From positions 29,565,175 through 29,629,174 of the forward strand of contig NC_058046.1 in the NCBI RefSeq assembly GCF_020085105.1: a stretch of 64,000 bases of DNA, in the 5' to 3' direction. Of this stretch, positions 28,801 to 38,785 are shown in pieces (position 1 is the stretch's first letter; every line of letters begins with the position of its first letter). The DNA comes from Siniperca chuatsi. Lineage: Eukaryota > Chordata > Actinopteri > Centrarchiformes > Sinipercidae. The translations under genes and the position numbers were made by a program. The notes below the pieces were generated by a model. That model had not been told where the DNA came from and made no database searches. It saw only the letters and a program-made list of their open reading frames with translations.

Positions 28801-31432
28801 ACTAATCATAGTCACTGCTCACAATATGGCTGTCATCCATGGGACTCATGTCTCGTGTCATTTTTGAAAACATAATTCTTTCTCTGATTTATCTGTGTAT
28901 TATTAACTTTGACTATGATGAGCACATGAGTATTGTTCTTGCATTGTCCTTGTGTGTTATCGAAGTATTGCTTTGGGGAGAGGGGTCTTTAAAGTTATTG
29001 GACCTGAAAATCAAATACAATTTATCACAGGAACTGTGCATAACCTGCATGATACAATTCTTGGTCTCATATTGAATTTTGGTCTTAAATAAACAGTGTA
29101 GAGACAAAGCATTTATTTGCCTTGACCATATTTATATTGTTTTCATATTTTTTTCTAGCAAAAATCTCATGTAATTGTTATTGTTTCATTTTGTATAACA
29201 GAGAAGGTCATTCTAGTCTACTGTCATCAGAATATTAACTGAATTGCTAGAGCACATTGCTATTAATTGCCTGCTGAAAAAGGGTTAGTTTAACCAGCAG
29301 ATGAATACCTACTTTAAACATTCAAACATCAACCAATTACTTGTTTGGACAGGCAACACAGCCGGTGTAATTTAGTTAAGTAAAACATATTTTTCTGTTA
29401 TTATATACACTAATTATAGTAATACTTATAGTTTTCAGGTTCAGTTCTATTGTCATTGTACAATACAGTATTTCCCAATGAAATGCAGTCGTAGTCCCCT
29501 CCATGCTTATTAATGCTACTATAGCTACTACTATGACTATTTCTTCAACTCAAAAACTAAAATAACAAAAAGTGTTAATAACTAAACTAAAATATTAATA
29601 ATAATATAATAATACCAGATTCAATGAAGTACACTCACATGAAACCTGCCTGTGTCTGCTCTGGCCTGTGCCAGAGTGCAAGGACAGTCAATGAGCTCAT
29701 CCAGGAAGTTGGGCAGCTTCTTCTCCAGGTCGTCCCACTGCAGACACTTGCTCTTGGCCCAGGCTGCAGAGTCATCTCTGAAAGCCTGCTCCAGGTGCCA
29801 GGCTAAGACATGACCTCCGCTCCAGAGCCCCTGTACATCCCTGCATATAAACAATTAGCATTCAAAGTTACTTTGATATTTTTAAGATAATATAAACTTC
29901 AAATCAAAGTTTAAACTAGAACTAGGCAATCATTCAGCAATCATTCAGTCAAAAAATTTCCCACGATTTCCCAGTCTATGGGCACAAGGTGACATCTTGA
30001 TGATGCTTGTTTTGTCTGACCAGCAGTAGAAAAGGCATACATGTAAAACAGAGAAAAGCAGAAAATCCTCACATTTGAGAAGCTGGAGCCAAAAAAGTAA
30101 AATCCAGATCAACTCTCCATCATATGAGTGAACGCTGACGTTCTGATCCTTATTATATACACTAAATATACTTTTAAAGCATTTGCAAATACTGTCCCTT
30201 ATACCTTTTTTTTCTAGGATTGTGCCAATTATGGGCTGACATGTTTCCATTAGATGTATTCTCATGTTGCATACTTTTATTAAGACTGAGATATTTCTAC
30301 GATGGTTGATATGTATTATGGATACCTTGCCCCATCTGACTTAGAACTAGCAGTGATGCGGATATTCCCCAACTCCCAGTCAGCGTAGTTCTTTAAGGGC
30401 TCGGGGATGAAGCTGAAGGCACCAGTGTTGGGCAGATTCCTGCCAAGAGAGTAGAGATAGCTCAGCTTGGCCTGCAGAGCGGATGAACCGTTCACTCCCT
30501 CTGTGCTCCCGTTGAACTCTCTGTAACCCCACAGCTCTATGTTGACCCCCTCTGCTCCAACCAAAGAGCTGTTCCACATCATCTTAAGCTGTCCTGCCAT
30601 GTTTGGCGTGCCGTAGTACTGCCACTGCGTTGTATTTACCAGGGTGACTTCAAAGGCACGGTCTGCTTTACTGGGGTGGACTAATACAGAGAAAAACTGA
30701 AAATATTAAGGTGTTCCAAAAGTTGTGCAACAAGAAGAAGAGAAAAAATAAGGTCACTTTGCTCAATGAAAACTATTTATGAAACAGTTGCATAAATAGT
30801 TACACGCTGGTCAGCAGTAATAAGTATTGCAAAATGTGTCTGTGTCATTTAATCTTTTCACAATGGTAGCAGTTCATTTTTTCTGGATGGTAAGAAAATA
30901 TATTTTTAAAAATGGCATCTTAAAAGCTAAAACTGAAATACCGAATTCACAAAAGGTATTCTTTAAATGGCATTAAAAATCATTTTTAATCACTGATCCT
31001 AAATCAGTACAGTGTATAATGGATTCTAAATCAAACAAATCAAATAACAGGTTCGGGTATTTGCAAATTCAGTGATAGAAAGTCCTCATTTATATATTTC
31101 AGCAACATACCTGACAAGTACTCTCCAGATCTGTCAAAATTTATTCCATCTGTTGAGACGGCAAATGGTATCCAACCCGTCTCATACAATAAAGGAGAGA
31201 TACAGTGGGCGTGGCCTTCAGCATCAATAAACCCTTCTCGTTCAATCTCACCTTTGAATCTGCAACAGAAACACACAAACTTAATTTTTTTTGTTATTCG
31301 GCTAGCTACACACCACTACTACTTTGTTGTTGATACCATTTCTCTTCTGTAAACACTCTGACATTATATGGTCAGTAGAATAACAATTTTAAGTGCTTTC
31401 ATGCAACATGGCATTTAAGAACACTGTTGGAA

Positions 31433-31469
<37 letters not shown>

Positions 31470-32350
31470 TGTCTTTACAGCTTTTAATGGGGGTTGATCA
31501 CTGAAACATATCACGGGACAATAATAATGGAATTTAAGCCTAAACTATTGTATATATTTAAATGATAGATACTGCAAAATCAGAGAATGCAATATGTAAT
31601 TTCAAAGACAGCATAATCTTTTCTTTATATAGACAGCATGTCTCCACTTGCATTAAATACAAGAAAATGATTAAGACATAGAGCTTGCATGAGCAGAATA
31701 CTAACTAATGAAGTTGCACAATTTCATGTCAGGCACCATCTCAATATTTACTTGTTTTGTGGCACTTCCTTGCTGAAAGGGAGACTCTACTGACATGTCT
31801 TGAGCTTCATATCTACAAAGAGTGTTTGTTCAGTGTTACAAAGTTTGCAAAGGTTCTGCAAAATATAAAAAACCCCTTTGGGATTTTTTAAATGTTTTTT
31901 TATTTTTAATCACACTAATAAAAAAAATATATGCTCCAGATATTACAAAACTTCTTTGTCATTTTTTTTCAGTAAGCAAAAGTTTTTGAGGGTTACTGTT
32001 GCCTTTTCTGAAGATAAAAAATGATGGAATTTTGACACAAATATCTATTGTTACTGTCAGTAATTATAACAAGATCTACTTCAAAACATATGCACTTAGT
32101 CAGAAAAACACAACATGTGAACTGCATATATTGTTTATTTTCCACACTGTGGACCTGTAATGGATCCTGTGATAGACACAAACCTGCAGAGAAGTCGCCC
32201 ACCAGGATGAAGGACCAAACCGAGGATCCTGAGAGCTCGTCCACCCAGCATGGAGCTGGAGTGAGGCTTCACCTGGAAACAGGACTGGTTGTAGTCTGTA
32301 CAGCAGTTCAGCAAAGACACACAGGTTGTATTGCAGGAGCATTCCTCCAA

Positions 32351-32432
<82 letters not shown>

Positions 32433-32655
32433 TATATATACCAATACCTGCACACTACATTACATAATTTGGTTTGTTGTATCTAGTTATAAGAATTCAA
32501 AAGCGGAAATATAAATGGCCATCTTAATTTGAACAGCAGCTCAAATTAAACTTTAGTCCCTAAAATGCCTTTGAATGTGACTTACCAGATGTTTCAGATG
32601 AGCAAATAAGAAACATTCCACAGAGAAAAATGGTCTCTCTCAAATGTGCTCTCAT
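22860..32655 (-). CDS. susd2: Sushi domain-containing protein 2 orthologue, 12 exons, 3' end missing
   Basis: A type I membrane adhesion-type protein. Exons in gene order are 32586-32655, 32184-32344, 31111-31259, 30326-30680, 29639-29840, 27889-27974, 27520-27788, 26463-26606, 25652-25804, 24843-25094, 23439-23714 and 22860-23036. All junctions show AG/GT, and from exon 2 onward every phase agrees. Exon 1 encodes a signal peptide ([20 protein letters not shown]). Exon 2 is a cysteine-rich somatomedin B domain ([17 protein letters not shown]). Exons 5-7 hold the AMOP domain ([33 protein letters not shown]). Exons 8-11 hold the VWD domain, starting [10 protein letters not shown]. Exon 12 is one complete sushi module with four cysteines and GTW. 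About 764 residues are recovered, against 822 as I recall for human SUSD2; the transmembrane exon is not found. The junction of exons 1 and 2 does not keep frame (see findings). The order of domains and many identical blocks make the orthology call firm. Confidence 0.92.
28200..28757 (+). mobile_element. LINE 3' fragment (L2/CR1-type), 5' truncated, in a susd2 intron
   Basis: A plus-strand frame to 28594 encodes the C-terminal end of a fish LINE polyprotein: [63 protein letters not shown] and [12 protein letters not shown] short 3' UTR follows (AAGCACTTTGTACTTTG, then CTCTATAAATAAAG) and a terminal (TTA)n tract at about 28735-28757, the microsatellite-type tail expected for L2/CR1-group LINEs. 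It is antisense to susd2, in the intron between exons 5 and 6 (27975-29638). The terminal frame is still open, so the copy is fairly young. The same family is present as the inserted copy at 56463-56989. Confidence 0.88.
29440..29505 (+). repeat. Short interspersed repeat fragment
   Basis: It contains TTCTATTGTCATTGTACAA and GAAATGCAGT, words shared in the same order with the longer repeat at 43265-43425. It is probably a diverged fragment of that family. The relationship rests on these short matches only. Confidence 0.35.
31434..31469. repeat. (AAT)n microsatellite
   Basis: About twelve AAT/ATA trinucleotide units in the susd2 intron between exons 2 and 3. Confidence 0.9.
32355..32440. repeat. 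(TA)n microsatellite with short CA end
   Basis: Roughly 35 uninterrupted TA units followed by a short CACACA and TATATA stretch. The tract ends only about ten bases upstream (minus-strand sense) of the putative acceptor of the susd2 somatomedin B exon, where a polypyrimidine tract would be expected. Confidence 0.93.
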
Positions 32656-33328
32656 GTTTATCTTAGAAAACAACACTGCGTGAACACGCATGCCTGCCTA
32701 CACTATGCTTGGTTGAGTGGTGCAGTACATCGAAGGTCTTTCGAAAAGCAAACAAACACGACTTTCCGATGGGAGTTATGAAGTTATGAATTAACAGACG
32801 TTAACTAAACGTCGGTCGGTAGGTTTTAAAAATATTTTTTTAACCAACACACAATATTTAAGCTCCAATATACGCACACTGTCATGTTTCTAATTTCGTT
32901 TCGTTTATAAGTCATTTTAGCCGCGATTTAACTTAACTCTAGTGTTTAGGTTTATTCTCGATGAAGCAATGTACACTCGCGAGACTGTGCGGTATTTGAT
33001 GATTTGGCGCATGTGCACATCATGTCACTCACTCACAGCTTGGAAACTGATTCAGAATGAACCGTGGATGTATAAAGAGAAGGAATGAACTGGGGATTGG
33101 GATTGTCAAATAATATAAAATAACTGTCCTCTATTGTGTTTCATTCGTCCTGGATCATCTCCGCCGCGTTTACCGCGACAAGAACCAGAAAGGAGGAATA
33201 GTAGGGGAAACAATAACGTTTTTCTTAGTCAACTAGCAAGCTAACAAGCTAGCTGACGTTAGCTCCAGGCTCACATAGACAGCAGCATCAGTAGCTGCTC
33301 ATAATAAAACACATCAGCTCTCTCTGAA
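32656..33328. promoter_or_regulatory. Divergent intergenic region between susd2 and the dhrs13-like gene
   Basis: The two start codons (minus-strand 32655 and plus-strand 33329) face away from each other across about 670 bp with no other gene between them. This segment must contain the 5' UTRs and probably both core promoters. A TATA-like word (TGTATAAAGAG) lies at about 33069-33079 in plus orientation. No CpG-rich block stands out. Shared regulation is an inference from spacing only. Confidence 0.5.
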
Positions 33329-36126
33329 ATGTATGTTCTTTACACAATCATTGCGTCTTTAGTTTCTTTTTTCATTTTGAAGTGGATGAAAAAGAGGAGG
33401 TATTGCACCGACCTGAAAAGACTTGATGGCAAAACAGTTCTCATTACAGGTAAATAAACGTCTTGTTTATTGCAGCAAATATATCATATAGAAGCTAAAT
33501 GCCATTTACACCGAACACCACTGCCTGTTGCCTGATATTACAATAAAATTCAGATTATTGCAGCCAATATTATCGCTTTCCTCTTCAAGTCATAAGCTTC
33601 ACATGAGCACTGACACATGAATTTACTAGTTTTGTAATTGTTTTCTTTGCAGGTGGGAATTCTGGCATTGGCAAGGAGTCAGCTATTGCCTTGGCAATGA
33701 GAGGCGCCCGTGTCATCATCGCTTGCAGAGATGCGGACAAGGCTGAGAAGGCTGTGAGGGAGATCAAGTTCAAGAGTCACAGCCTTAACATCCTTCACAT
33801 GGAGCTGGATCTGGCCAACCTGTGCTCTGTAAGGGATTTCTGTAAGAGCTTTCTCCAGAGAGAGAAGAGGCTTGACATCCTGATCAATAATGCTGGTGAG
33901 GATGTTAACCACAAGGAGGTCTCTTGATACATGAAAACAATATCACCATAGAAAGAAAGAAGGGGAAATGAGTTCCTTGGAATAGATTACCTAGAAGTTT
34001 GATTGGCCAGTTGTCAGCATTGACTAGCTAACATTGCATGAAAGAATTGTTGAGTTATTCCTTGTCTGAATAAAGGGTCTAAGCATAGAGGGTGCTGTAT
34101 ACTGTAGTGATTGTGAGGCACTCACAAATTTGTGATTTTGGGCTATATAAATACAACAGACTTGACTTGGCTTGACTTAAGGCTATACAATTATGGCTAA
34201 AATGCTAATAATTTTACTTAATATTGAGATCATGTATATTTTACTAAGATTATTCTTGCATTCTTTATTCTTATTTGGGCCATATGAATAAAAAATCTAC
34301 TTGATTTCTGTCATCTTTAGCATCAGAAGAGTTGAGCCACACAGTTGCACATTATTTTATCACCACAGCCAGTTTGGTTTGAGTCCCTCCAACATACTGT
34401 ACACTGCCCTGCTGCGGAAAAGACTCACTAGACCACCAAATCTGCAGCTGACAATGTACTCCCGTTTTAGTAACATTTGCTAAAACCCACAGTGCTCAAC
34501 TGTGTTAGAAAATTATTCAGCCTTTTTTTTTTAAATGAAAGTATATATTCTTGAGCTTGTTGGGGCCACAGACACAGACAGGCTGGGGAAGTTCAAAATT
34601 ATTGAGAGACAGACTTAGACATTGTTAATTTTTCATGGGATTTGTTGTTTTGTTTTGTACACATGAAATCTACAATTGAAACATAAATAAATTTGGATTT
34701 AGTAATAACCAGTGCATCAGTAATAAGTGCATAAGTAAAAACCTGTTATCAGTAGGACAGTTTACCTGTGAAAAGGGAGTGTTTAACTGGATGCACCAGA
34801 GTGCGCACTCTGAAGACAAGTTTCAAATTAAATTCATTCTGGAGGCCCAAATCATTGTTGCAATGTAATTATCTTGTCGGGAAAAGCAAAATCAGCTAAA
34901 AGCCATATCTTTCTCCTTTCTCCACCTCATTGTTTTGACCTCTTTCTTCACCACCTGTGGTGCTTCTTCAGCCATGCCCAGTGTCCTCGACTGGACGGAC
35001 GACAGTTTCAGCATGTGTTTTGGCGTCAACCACTTGGGTCACTTCCTCTTGACCAATCTGCTTCTGCCTCGCCTGAAGGAATGTGCCCCCAGCCGGGTGG
35101 TCATCCTCACATGCTCCACATACAAATACCAGAAACTGGACTTCCAGGACCTCAACTACAACCTGCTGCCCTTCTTCACTTACTGCCGCAGCAAGCTGGC
35201 CAACATCTACTTCAGTCAGGAACTGGCCCGCATCACAGAAGGGAAAGGAGTGACCTCCTATGCTGTGCACCCTGGTAAGAGGTTGTTGTTTTGTAATAAA
35301 AACTACATGTTTTGTGTCATTATCAAGCTTTGGAGTCTGTCCACTTCCTGCTGTTAGTCCTGAAGTACAAGGGTTAAAAAGCATACATAAGAACAGGAGA
35401 AGTCATCCACCTACTAAAATGGCAAGCTCTGTCAGGCAAACAAAGACCTTGAAGGTCAAACTGGTTCAAATATTTTCAAGCAAAAACAACAATCATTTGC
35501 TTCCACTTTCTTCTGTGTGAGGATTTAAGGGTTTTTGAAGACGTCACCTTTCAGATGGGTGTTTTTCATTTACAGCCCTACTTCTTGTTTCAAATGGAGT
35601 ACTTTGTCAGTTGTTTTTACATATGTGCTGTATCAATAAATGTATTGTATATTTATGTTTTTATTTAAAATATTTATTTACAATCAGTATATTTTTATTT
35701 GAACTGAAATAATTAGGGTTCAGCTATATATATAGCGTGCAACAACAGAAGTTTTTCAACTGTCAGAAACTTTTCTGTACTGTACTTTACACTGAGGTAG
35801 CTAGCTCTTTAGAACAGTATGTGTGGTTGCATTAGGACAATGTGGGTAATGTTGAAAATCAATGAGCAGGGCTTCTATATGACAATGTTGTATTTATTTA
35901 CAGGCCTTTTGCATCAATGTGATTTAGAAAATAAAACGTTGATTTTTCAGTATTTAATTCACAGGATTAGCCAAAAACAGACATTCTGGTTATTTTATAT
36001 ATAAAAGTTTTCTCAATTGAATTTCAAGAAAATTCTTACATTTTCAGAATATCACAATATATACTTAAATCAAGATATAGAATGACTCATGCAGAGCTAG
36101 CTGTATATTCCTGACACTCCTGACAC

Positions 36127-36175
<49 letters not shown>

Positions 36176-37761
36176 TCCCTGACAAAAGTCTTGTCGCCTA
36201 TCCAAGTTGTAGGAACAACAAATAATAACTTGACTTCTAGTTGATCATTTGGAAACAGAAGTGGCTTATATGAAAGGCAAAGGCCTCTAGATTATACTTA
36301 TTTTACCAAAATAAAATCTTATCATGCCTTGATATTTAATAATTTTATTAGGAAAGAAAGGTCAGACTTTGCTTAGACAAAAGTCTTGTCATTTAAAGGA
36401 AATAATGTACAGTACAGAACATAAAGTCATGGTGCAGTGGAAAAATAATTAATATTGTGTATGACTCCCATGAGCTTGGAGGACTGCATCCATACGTCTC
36501 GGCAATGACTCAAATAACTTATTAATAAAGTCATTTGGAATGGCAAAGAAAGCATTCTTGCTGGACTCCCAGAGTTCATCAAGATTCTTTGGTTTCATCT
36601 TCAATGCCTCCTCCTTCATCTTACCCCAGACATGCTCAATAATGTTCATGTCTGGTGACTGGGCTAGCCAATCCTGGAGCACCTTGACCTTGTTTGCTTT
36701 CAGGAACTTTGATGTGGATGCTGAAGTATGAGAAGGAGCACCATCCTGCTGAAGAATTTGCCCTCTCCTGTGGTTTGGAATGTAATGGGCAGCAAGAATG
36801 TCTTGATACCTCAGACTGTTGATGTTGCCATCCACTCTGCAGATCTCTCGCACACCCCCATACTGAATGTAACCCCAAACCATGATTTTTCCTCCACCGA
36901 ACTTGACTGTTTTCTGTGTGAATCTTGGGTCCATGCGGGTTCCGATAGGTCTTCTGCAGTATTTGCGACGATTGGGATGCAGTTCAATAGATGATTCATC
37001 GGAAAATGTTGTGTTGCCTTGGCAAATGCAACACGATTTTTTAGTTGTCTTCTGTTTAATGCTGGTTTCTGAGCACTAATTCGGCCATTGAGGCCACTGT
37101 GTGACAGAATTCGACAAACTGTTCTTGTAGATACGGGGTTTCTGGTGACCAGTTGTTATGTAGCTCTGCTGCAGTTGAAAAGGGCTGGCCCTGGACTGTC
37201 GAACCAACAAACGGTCCTCTCGAACAGTAGTCTTACGGGGCCTGCCTGACCTGGGCCTGTCATGAACTTCACCAGTTTCTTCAAATCTTTTTCTTATCCT
37301 CTCCACTTGACGTTTAGATACATTAAAGATGTCTGCCACCTCAGCAGGAGACTTGGTCTTCAGGCTCTTGATGATCAGCACTTTGGTCTGTGGTTGAATC
37401 TTTGGCATGCTGTCAGAGGTCAGGATGCATTTCAAATGAAGGTTGGGTGTGCTGGGGTTCTTCTTCTACACACCTGGGAATGTGTTAATTACAGTATTTG
37501 TCACAGGTGATGCTCTAATCTGTGATTGTTTGAATCCTTTAAAGATGTGACAAGACTTTTGTCTAAGCAAAGTCTGACCTCTGTCCTAATTAAATAATTA
37601 AAAATCAAGGCATGATAAGATTTTATTTTGGTAAAATAAGCATAATCTAGAGGCCTTTGCCTTTCATATAAGCCACTTCTGTTTCCAAATGATCAACTAG
37701 AAGTCAAGTTATTATTTGTTGTTCCTACAACTTGGATAGGCGACAAGACTTTTGTCAGGGA

Positions 37762-37802
<41 letters not shown>

Positions 37803-38350
37803 GGCTTCCTCCCACCGTCCAAAGACATGCATGTGTAGGTTAATTGATAACTCTAAATTGCCCGTATTGAATGAATGTGAGAGTGAATGGTTGTCTGTCC
37901 TTGTCTGTGTCTGTGTTAGCCCTGCGACGAGTTGGCCACTGTCCAGGGTGTACCCTGCCTAAGGCCCAAAGTCACTGGGATAGGCTCCATTCACCCGCGA
38001 CCCCTAACGGGACCAAGCGGTAGAAAATGGATGGATGGATGGATATATATATATTTATCCTAATATCTCTGCTTACATATGATGTTCCAGGTTTTGTCCA
38101 AAGTGGTTGGACGTGCCACTACTCCATCCTGTTCCGGATGCTGATGCAGGTGATCATGTGGATGTTTTTTGTGCCGTGTGAGATTGGAGCTCAGACTGTC
38201 ATCTACTGTGCTGTGTCAGATGAAGCTGCCAAATACAGCGGGGGTTACTTCGTCGACTGCCGACCAGCTACTCTGCGTCCTTTCGCAAGAGACGCTGGTG
38301 TGGCAAAAAAACTGTGGGAAGCCAGTGAGAGACTGGTGAAACTGGCCTGA
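33329..38350 (+). CDS. Short-chain dehydrogenase/reductase, DHRS13/retinol dehydrogenase-like, 308 aa, 4 exons
   Basis: A membrane-anchored NADP-type oxidoreductase of the RDH11-14/DHRS13 group, which acts on retinoids or other lipid alcohols and aldehydes; the substrate is not known for this member. Exons are 33329-33449, 33653-33895, 34972-35274 and 38091-38350, all joined in phase 1 with GT/AG sites, summing to 309 codons including the stop. Residues 1-19 are a hydrophobic anchor. The cofactor motif TGGNSGIG is at 40-47, VNHLGHFLL starts at 140, and the catalytic Y192-C-R-S-K196 is present. The C-terminal [17 protein letters not shown] resembles DHRS13 more than RDH12. Oddities: the usual NNAG reads NNAA across an exon junction, and the serine segment reads TCS instead of VSS. 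The last intron (2.8 kb) carries a Tc1-type transposon. The gene is head-to-head with susd2. Confidence 0.9.
34128..34182 (+). repeat. LINE-type 3' tail fragment with TTGAC repeats
   Basis: GTGATTTTGGGCTATATAAA followed by imperfect CTTGACTTGG units looks like the 3' end and tandem tail of a fish LINE copy. No coding part is attached. It lies in the second intron of the dhrs13-like gene. Confidence 0.4.
36130..36172. repeat. (TA)n microsatellite, left flank of DD35E transposon
   Basis: About 21 TA units. The tract continues on the other side of the transposon at 37765-37799, which suggests that the element inserted into one longer TA tract. Confidence 0.9.
36173..36390 (+). repeat. Left terminal inverted repeat of the DD35E element
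   Basis: This pairs with 37549-37764. Mismatches and indels concentrate between about 36335 and 36365, between the two copies of the 15-bp direct repeat. Confidence 0.9.
36449..37435 (-). pseudogene. Broken DD35E Tc1-type transposase
   Basis: The N-terminal part (37076-37435) carries the paired-like HTH ([20 protein letters not shown]) and a GRPRK hook. The catalytic part (36449 to about 37015) has D in FSDESSIEL (codon 36998-37000), D in [10 protein letters not shown] and E in MNIIEHVW. Thirty-five residues separate the last two, counted codon by codon, so the spacing is DD35E and not DD34E. The frame breaks near 37150-37170: before it the N-terminal frame runs on to a stop at 37076, while family-like sequence ([17 protein letters not shown]) continues in another frame. 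It breaks again near 37005-37020, where some residues before the first aspartate also seem deleted. A DD35E spacing is reported for the Traveler-type branch of Tc1/mariner; assignment to it is inference. Confidence 0.88.
37549..37764 (-). repeat. Right terminal inverted repeat of the DD35E element
   Basis: Inverted copy of 36173-36390, with the outer end at TA 37765-37766. The inner 15-bp direct repeat starts exactly at 37549. Confidence 0.9.
37765..37799. repeat. (TA)n microsatellite, right flank of DD35E transposon
   Basis: Continuation of the TA tract that starts at 36130, split by the transposon. Confidence 0.9.
37800..38044 (+). repeat. Common fish interspersed repeat ending in (GGAT)n
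   Basis: Key words are CTTCCTCCCACCGTCCAAAG, ACTCTAAATTGCCCGTA, CCAGGGTGTACCCTGCCT and GGGATAGGCTCCATTCACCC, followed by GGATGGATGGATGGAT. This order is that of a repeat I know from many teleost genomes, with a GGAT tail typical of retroposed copies. The family name is not certain. It lies just before the last exon of the dhrs13-like gene. Confidence 0.75.
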
Positions 38351-38554
38351 TGATGGAAGCTGGTTCTTTGTTTTTATGACAAGAGTTATGTATTTATTTT
38401 TATTTTTACATATTTATGTTTTTCATTAACATTTTGTTGTGTACAATGCATTGTACTATTTGTATCTTTTTATTGTTTTTCTCAAAACTTTTAGAGTCAA
38501 CAATTCTAAGGCATTTCATATGGAAAGTTACTGTAACTTGTTAATGTACTTGTT

Positions 38555-38560
38555 AATAAA
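38555..38560 (+). other. Polyadenylation signal AATAAA of the dhrs13-like gene
   Basis: Canonical hexamer about 205 bases after the stop codon at 38350, ahead of the 5' region of the first TRIM gene. Use is inferred from position. Confidence 0.55.
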
Positions 38561-38785
38561 TCTAATGGCACCACCTGCTGGTAGGAACAATTTAATGTCA
38601 GCTGTCAGTTATTACAAGGAAGTTATTACAAGTGAAACATAAGCTAATTTCGACATTGCTGAACAGCGCTGAGACGCCATTACAGGGTGAAGGATCTCGA
38701 CTATAAACCTATTATAAATCTGTAAATCAAAGAGACACGATTCGGTGAGTCTTGCTGTTAAAGGATAATTCACATATCAAAGCAA

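Larger units (their letters stand above)
36173..37764 (-). mobile_element. Tc1-type transposon with DD35E transposase remnant
   Basis: The element runs from CACTCCCTGACAAAAGTC to its reverse complement and is 1592 bp long, flanked by TA on both sides inside a (TA)n tract. TIRs extend to about 36390 on the left and from about 37549 on the right. Their outer roughly 150 bp are nearly identical, and their inner parts are more diverged with small indels. A 15-bp word, GACAAAAGTCTTGTC, occurs at the outer (36181-36195) and inner (36376-36390) ends of the left TIR and, inverted, at 37549-37563 and 37742-37756, a clear IR/DR layout. The transposase inside is frame-shifted, so the copy is non-autonomous. 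It lies antisense in the third intron of the dhrs13-like gene. Confidence 0.93.

Noticed and set aside
28839-29107. Overlapping 64-78 codon frames on both strands in a susd2 intron
   Set aside because: Short, AT-rich, no family match, and no splice signals joining them to susd2.
32048-32514. Frames with long YIYIYI runs
   Set aside because: They are translations of the (TA)n tract fused to exon-antisense sequence; the real coding strand here is susd2 on the minus strand.
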